Source: Bacteroidales bacterium (GTDB taxonomy: Bacteria > Bacteroidota > Bacteroidia > Bacteroidales > UBA3663). Taken from it: DNA of 64,000 bases. The position numbers were made by a program, and so were the translations under genes. The stretch spans positions 1 through 64,000 of the forward strand of contig JAFSKF010000033.1 in NCBI GenBank assembly GCA_017449065.1. Direction: 5' to 3'. A model generated the notes under the pieces. It had not been told where the DNA came from. It searched no databases and saw only the letters and a list, made by a program, of their open reading frames with translations. Below are positions 61,406-64,000 of the stretch, piece after piece. Positions within the stretch are counted from its first letter, which is position 1, and each line of letters starts with the position of its first letter.

Positions 61406-63931
61406 TTATTTTACCGAAACCGGAATCACATAGAACTTACGGTCCAACTTAAAGTCGATCATCCACTGGTCGGCAATGATGTGATCGTCGAGCGCCTTGA
61501 TGCGCAACGTATGACGGCCCTTCGTGAGGTTGACCGAGGTCTGCTTCAGTGCCTGTCCTCGCAACACACTCAGTTTCCAGAATTCCGAACGGGACTTTTC
61601 CTTCAGCGAGATGATTACCGGTTCCTGATTATCAATCTGCACCGAATAGCGCAGGTCGCCCTTATCGTTTGGCTGCGTCGGAATCATGGCGGTATAAAGG
61701 TTCGCCTGCCCCTCCTGCTGGGCCTCGAACTCATACACCAGTTCTCCGTTCTTCGGCACTGCAACCGCATTCATCGAGTGACCCAACATCTGAATGGGCT
61801 GGCAGCCCTCCGAAGCCTGCTTAAAACGGCAGGCATTCATCGCAATAGCGCTGGTTCCCAATCGGAAGTCTGACGATGATCGGTACTGACCGAAAACGCC
61901 GGAAGCCGTCTCCTGAGGCAGATAGGGCAAGATCGGTGGATTGAACACATTCAGGTCGCGCGGCATCATGTTCATGATTCCCTTCCACTTCCCTCCTGCC
62001 AGCTTATTATTATAATAGTCGGTCAGCTGCTGAATCTGGCGATAGGCTGCCATCGAGCGGGAAGCTGCCTCGTGCATATACTCCTCGCGGCCTTCCATGG
62101 CCCGATCGGTCTGTCCAAGGTACTTCGAACGCGCCTTCTGGGCCTCCAGCATCTTAACGGCCATTGCGTTGGCCGACAGTACCGGATACTTGACATGGGC
62201 GAAGAAAGCATCCTTCAGTGCCGGACGGACCGACTTCTCCGCCTCTTTCACCTGTGCACAAATGGCTGCATAATCAGCCAGATAGCGGTTCAACTCGTCA
62301 CCGAAGACATCCATCGAGAACTCCGTATCGATCACCTGCGAGCGTCCGCGAGGATAGCGGTTCCGGTCGAGCTCCACTTGGGTCCATCCCATAAACTCCG
62401 GACGACGTATGCCGCAAAGGCGATAATACTCGCGCATGGCAGGTGCCAGCTGTTTTCCTGCTTTCTCTCCGAACTGCGTGCAGAGCCAGTTCTCTAAATG
62501 CTGACCGATGGTGGTTGGCGTGATGGCATCGATGTTCCACGCCATATCGAGGAAGAATTCCAGATCGTAAGCTGCCGCTTTCGGGTCGTGCACGTTCACA
62601 ATCCACAGCTTCCGGCAGTTGTGGTCGTAGGCAGCTTTCATTTCCGAATAGATCAGACCGGGCTGTGTGGTGGTGAGCCACAAATAATCGTGCGGACGTC
62701 CCCAATAGCTCAGGTGATAATAGACGCCTCCGCCACCTGAACGCTTCTGCTGTTCCTCATCGCTCAGGCGAGTCATGTAGCCGTAATTGTCATCGCACCA
62801 CATAAGGGTCACATCGTCGGGCACCTGTAAGCCGCTCTCCATGATCTCGAGCACTTCCTTGTAGGGAATAAACACCTGCGGCACCTTCTCCACGTTCTTG
62901 CTGTAGTATTTCCGGATCAGTTCGCGCTGGTCGTCGATGACCTGCTGCAAGCCGTTGAGCTTCTCTTCCCGGGTCTTCACACCTTCCATCGAACCGTCGT
63001 GAATCCCTCGCATACCGATGGTGAAGAACTCCTCGCTGCCCTTCACTTCCTGCAATCGCTCCGTCCAGTATTGCTGCACCTGCTCGCGGTTGGTGATATA
63101 GTTATAGGCTCCTCGCTTAGCGTGATCCCATTCTGCCACATTGTTTCGCAGCAACGGTTCGCAATGGCTGGTTCCGATCAGGATGCCGCACGAGTCTGCC
63201 ATCTCTTTGTTGCCCTTGATGGTAAAGAATCCGGGTGTACCTGTATGCATGCCCGGCCAGATGGCATTGGCACGCAGACGCAGCAGGAGCTGGAAGATTG
63301 CTTTGTAAGTCTTCGGACCCATGGCTCCGAACTGGTCGGTATGTTCGTAGTTCTTCCATGCCCAATTACGCAGACTCCAGTCCTCATCGTTGATGAAGAT
63401 GCCTCGGTATGCCACACTGGGCGACTGGAGGGTGGAGAAACTGTCGGACAACGTAAGACGCGCCTTCGTTTCGGGCACCACATCGCCCCACCATACCCAA
63501 GGCGACACGCCTGCCATGCGGGAGAGTTCGAGCAGGCCGTAGGCACAACCTCGTCCGTTGCTGCCCACCACCAGAATCTTCCCGTCGCGCACGCCTATCC
63601 AGAAGGCATCGAGTTTGCCCGCCACTTCGCCTACTGGCACTCCCATCTTTTTCAGCGATGATTGGGCACTGCGGTTCTGATCAAGCTGATAAATGCGAAT
63701 AACGGCATTTTTGCCCGATTCAGCCCTTTGCCCCGTTACTTGCTGCATATCTCCGGCAAACATATCGGTCGCAATAGCAACCACCGGTGCCGACTTTCCG
63801 ACCACAGAATAGGTCACCGGATGCTGTCCGTCAAACCAGACGACATCGTCAGCCATTGCCGTATGGTTGCACATAAACAGGAATGATAAACAGAGTGCAG
63901 TGAACTTCACTGGATAACGCAGGTATTTCAT
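61406..63931 (-). CDS. Glycoside hydrolase family 115 (xylan alpha-glucuronidase)
   Basis: 841 residues from the ATG at 63931 (MKYLRYPVKFTALCLSF); the longer frame runs into the promoter. Signal peptide to about residue 27 (MCNHTAMA). The N-terminal domain has FWIGVRDGKILVVGSNGRG and CAYGLLELSRMAGVSPW. The catalytic barrel shows RGIFINDEDWSLRNWAW, LLRLRANAIWPGMHTGTPGF, MWCDDNYGYMTRLS and GGVYYHLSYWGRPHDYLWL. GH115 enzymes remove glucuronic or methylglucuronic acid from xylan, also from internal positions. With GH2 downstream and a promoter at the window edge, this is the start of a hemicellulose-related operon. Confidence 0.93.
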   Translation of the reverse strand: MKYLRYPVKFTALCLSFLFMCNHTAMADDVVWFDGQHPVTYSVVGKSAPVVAIATDMFAGDMQQVTGQRAESGKNAVIRIYQLDQNRSAQSSLKKMGVPVGEVAGKLDAFWIGVRDGKILVVGSNGRGCAYGLLELSRMAGVSPWVWWGDVVPETKARLTLSDSFSTLQSPSVAYRGIFINDEDWSLRNWAWKNYEHTDQFGAMGPKTYKAIFQLLLRLRANAIWPGMHTGTPGFFTIKGNKEMADSCGILIGTSHCEPLLRNNVAEWDHAKRGAYNYITNREQVQQYWTERLQEVKGSEEFFTIGMRGIHDGSMEGVKTREEKLNGLQQVIDDQRELIRKYYSKNVEKVPQVFIPYKEVLEIMESGLQVPDDVTLMWCDDNYGYMTRLSDEEQQKRSGGGGVYYHLSYWGRPHDYLWLTTTQPGLIYSEMKAAYDHNCRKLWIVNVHDPKAAAYDLEFFLDMAWNIDAITPTTIGQHLENWLCTQFGEKAGKQLAPAMREYYRLCGIRRPEFMGWTQVELDRNRYPRGRSQVIDTEFSMDVFGDELNRYLADYAAICAQVKEAEKSVRPALKDAFFAHVKYPVLSANAMAVKMLEAQKARSKYLGQTDRAMEGREEYMHEAASRSMAAYRQIQQLTDYYNNKLAGGKWKGIMNMMPRDLNVFNPPILPYLPQETASGVFGQYRSSSDFRLGTSAIAMNACRFKQASEGCQPIQMLGHSMNAVAVPKNGELVYEFEAQQEGQANLYTAMIPTQPNDKGDLRYSVQIDNQEPVIISLKEKSRSEFWKLSVLRGQALKQTSVNLTKGRHTLRIKALDDHIIADQWMIDFKLDRKFYVIPVSVK

Positions 63932-63969
63932 AGAGGTTAAAAATAGGTGAAAGGTTATTGTTACGAGTG

Positions 63970-63977
63970 CAAATGTA
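63970..63977 (-). promoter_or_regulatory. -7 box of the GH115-GH2 operon
   Basis: TACATTTG on the minus strand, an exact TAnnTTTG match, 38 bases before the GH115 ATG. The -33 region lies at the very end of the window. Confidence 0.55.
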
Positions 63978-64000
63978 CAAAACATTTTTCAAAACGCCCG

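Overview
The window comes from a Bacteroidota genome, most likely order Bacteroidales and close to Prevotellaceae; this is inferred from gene content, without a 16S gene or alignment. The main evidence is promoters of the TTTG-N20-TAnnTTTG type (before msrA, the pigment operon and the HsdR_N gene), a BspA-like leucine-rich-repeat surface protein, an LptD-like barrel with a DSL-rich N-terminus, DUF4954 and DUF4254 proteins, and hexuronide-active GH115 and GH2 enzymes. No rRNA, tRNA or CRISPR array was seen.

Layout. (1) 1-6200, accessory: the N-terminal part of an orphan ATPase, then a small integrative element or remnant (membrane protein, tyrosine recombinase, zinc-ribbon protein with four helix-turn-helix units, cluster of TGTCA sites), then a BspA-like gene that stops in the middle of a repeat. 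(2) 6200-8300: 1 kb of non-coding DNA with two short tandem-repeat arrays, then msrA and a small secreted protein. (3) 8391-21021, minus strand: an exopolysaccharide operon (Wza-like exporter, Wzx-like flippase, GT2-acetyltransferase fusion, Wzz-like protein, EpsG-like polymerase, three further glycosyltransferases, membrane-anchored beta-helix protein). (4) 21133-36047, minus strand: a 15-gene operon for an aryl-polyene-type type II polyketide. It has two full ketosynthases, a chain-length-factor-like partner, two hot-dog dehydratases, two ACPs, an adenylating ligase, three acyltransferase modules, a methyltransferase, an RND-type exporter, a small transporter and a secreted esterase. (5) 36140-42401: 5-formyl-THF cyclo-ligase, BASS-type transporter, glmS, DUF4954, holA. 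(6) 42453-51583: an HsdR_N-like nuclease-fold gene overlapping ftsE tail-to-tail, hisH-A-F-IE, an LptD-like protein and topB. (7) 51696-58360, plus strand: DUF4254, GT9, an orphan LytTR regulator, Na/Pi cotransporter, thymidine kinase and a large protein of unknown function. (8) 58615-63931: GH2 and GH115 enzymes, part of a hemicellulose-utilisation locus that continues beyond the window.

The most interesting unit is region 4. Its two dehydratases carry complementary halves of the hot-dog catalytic pair (His in one, Glu in the other), and its third KS-like protein has Gln at the Cys position. Both fit obligate heterodimers as in aryl-polyene synthases. The operon, bounded on both sides, encodes no ketoreductase and no aromatic ammonia-lyase, so part of the chemistry must come from elsewhere or the product differs. 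It directly abuts the exopolysaccharide operon on the same strand.
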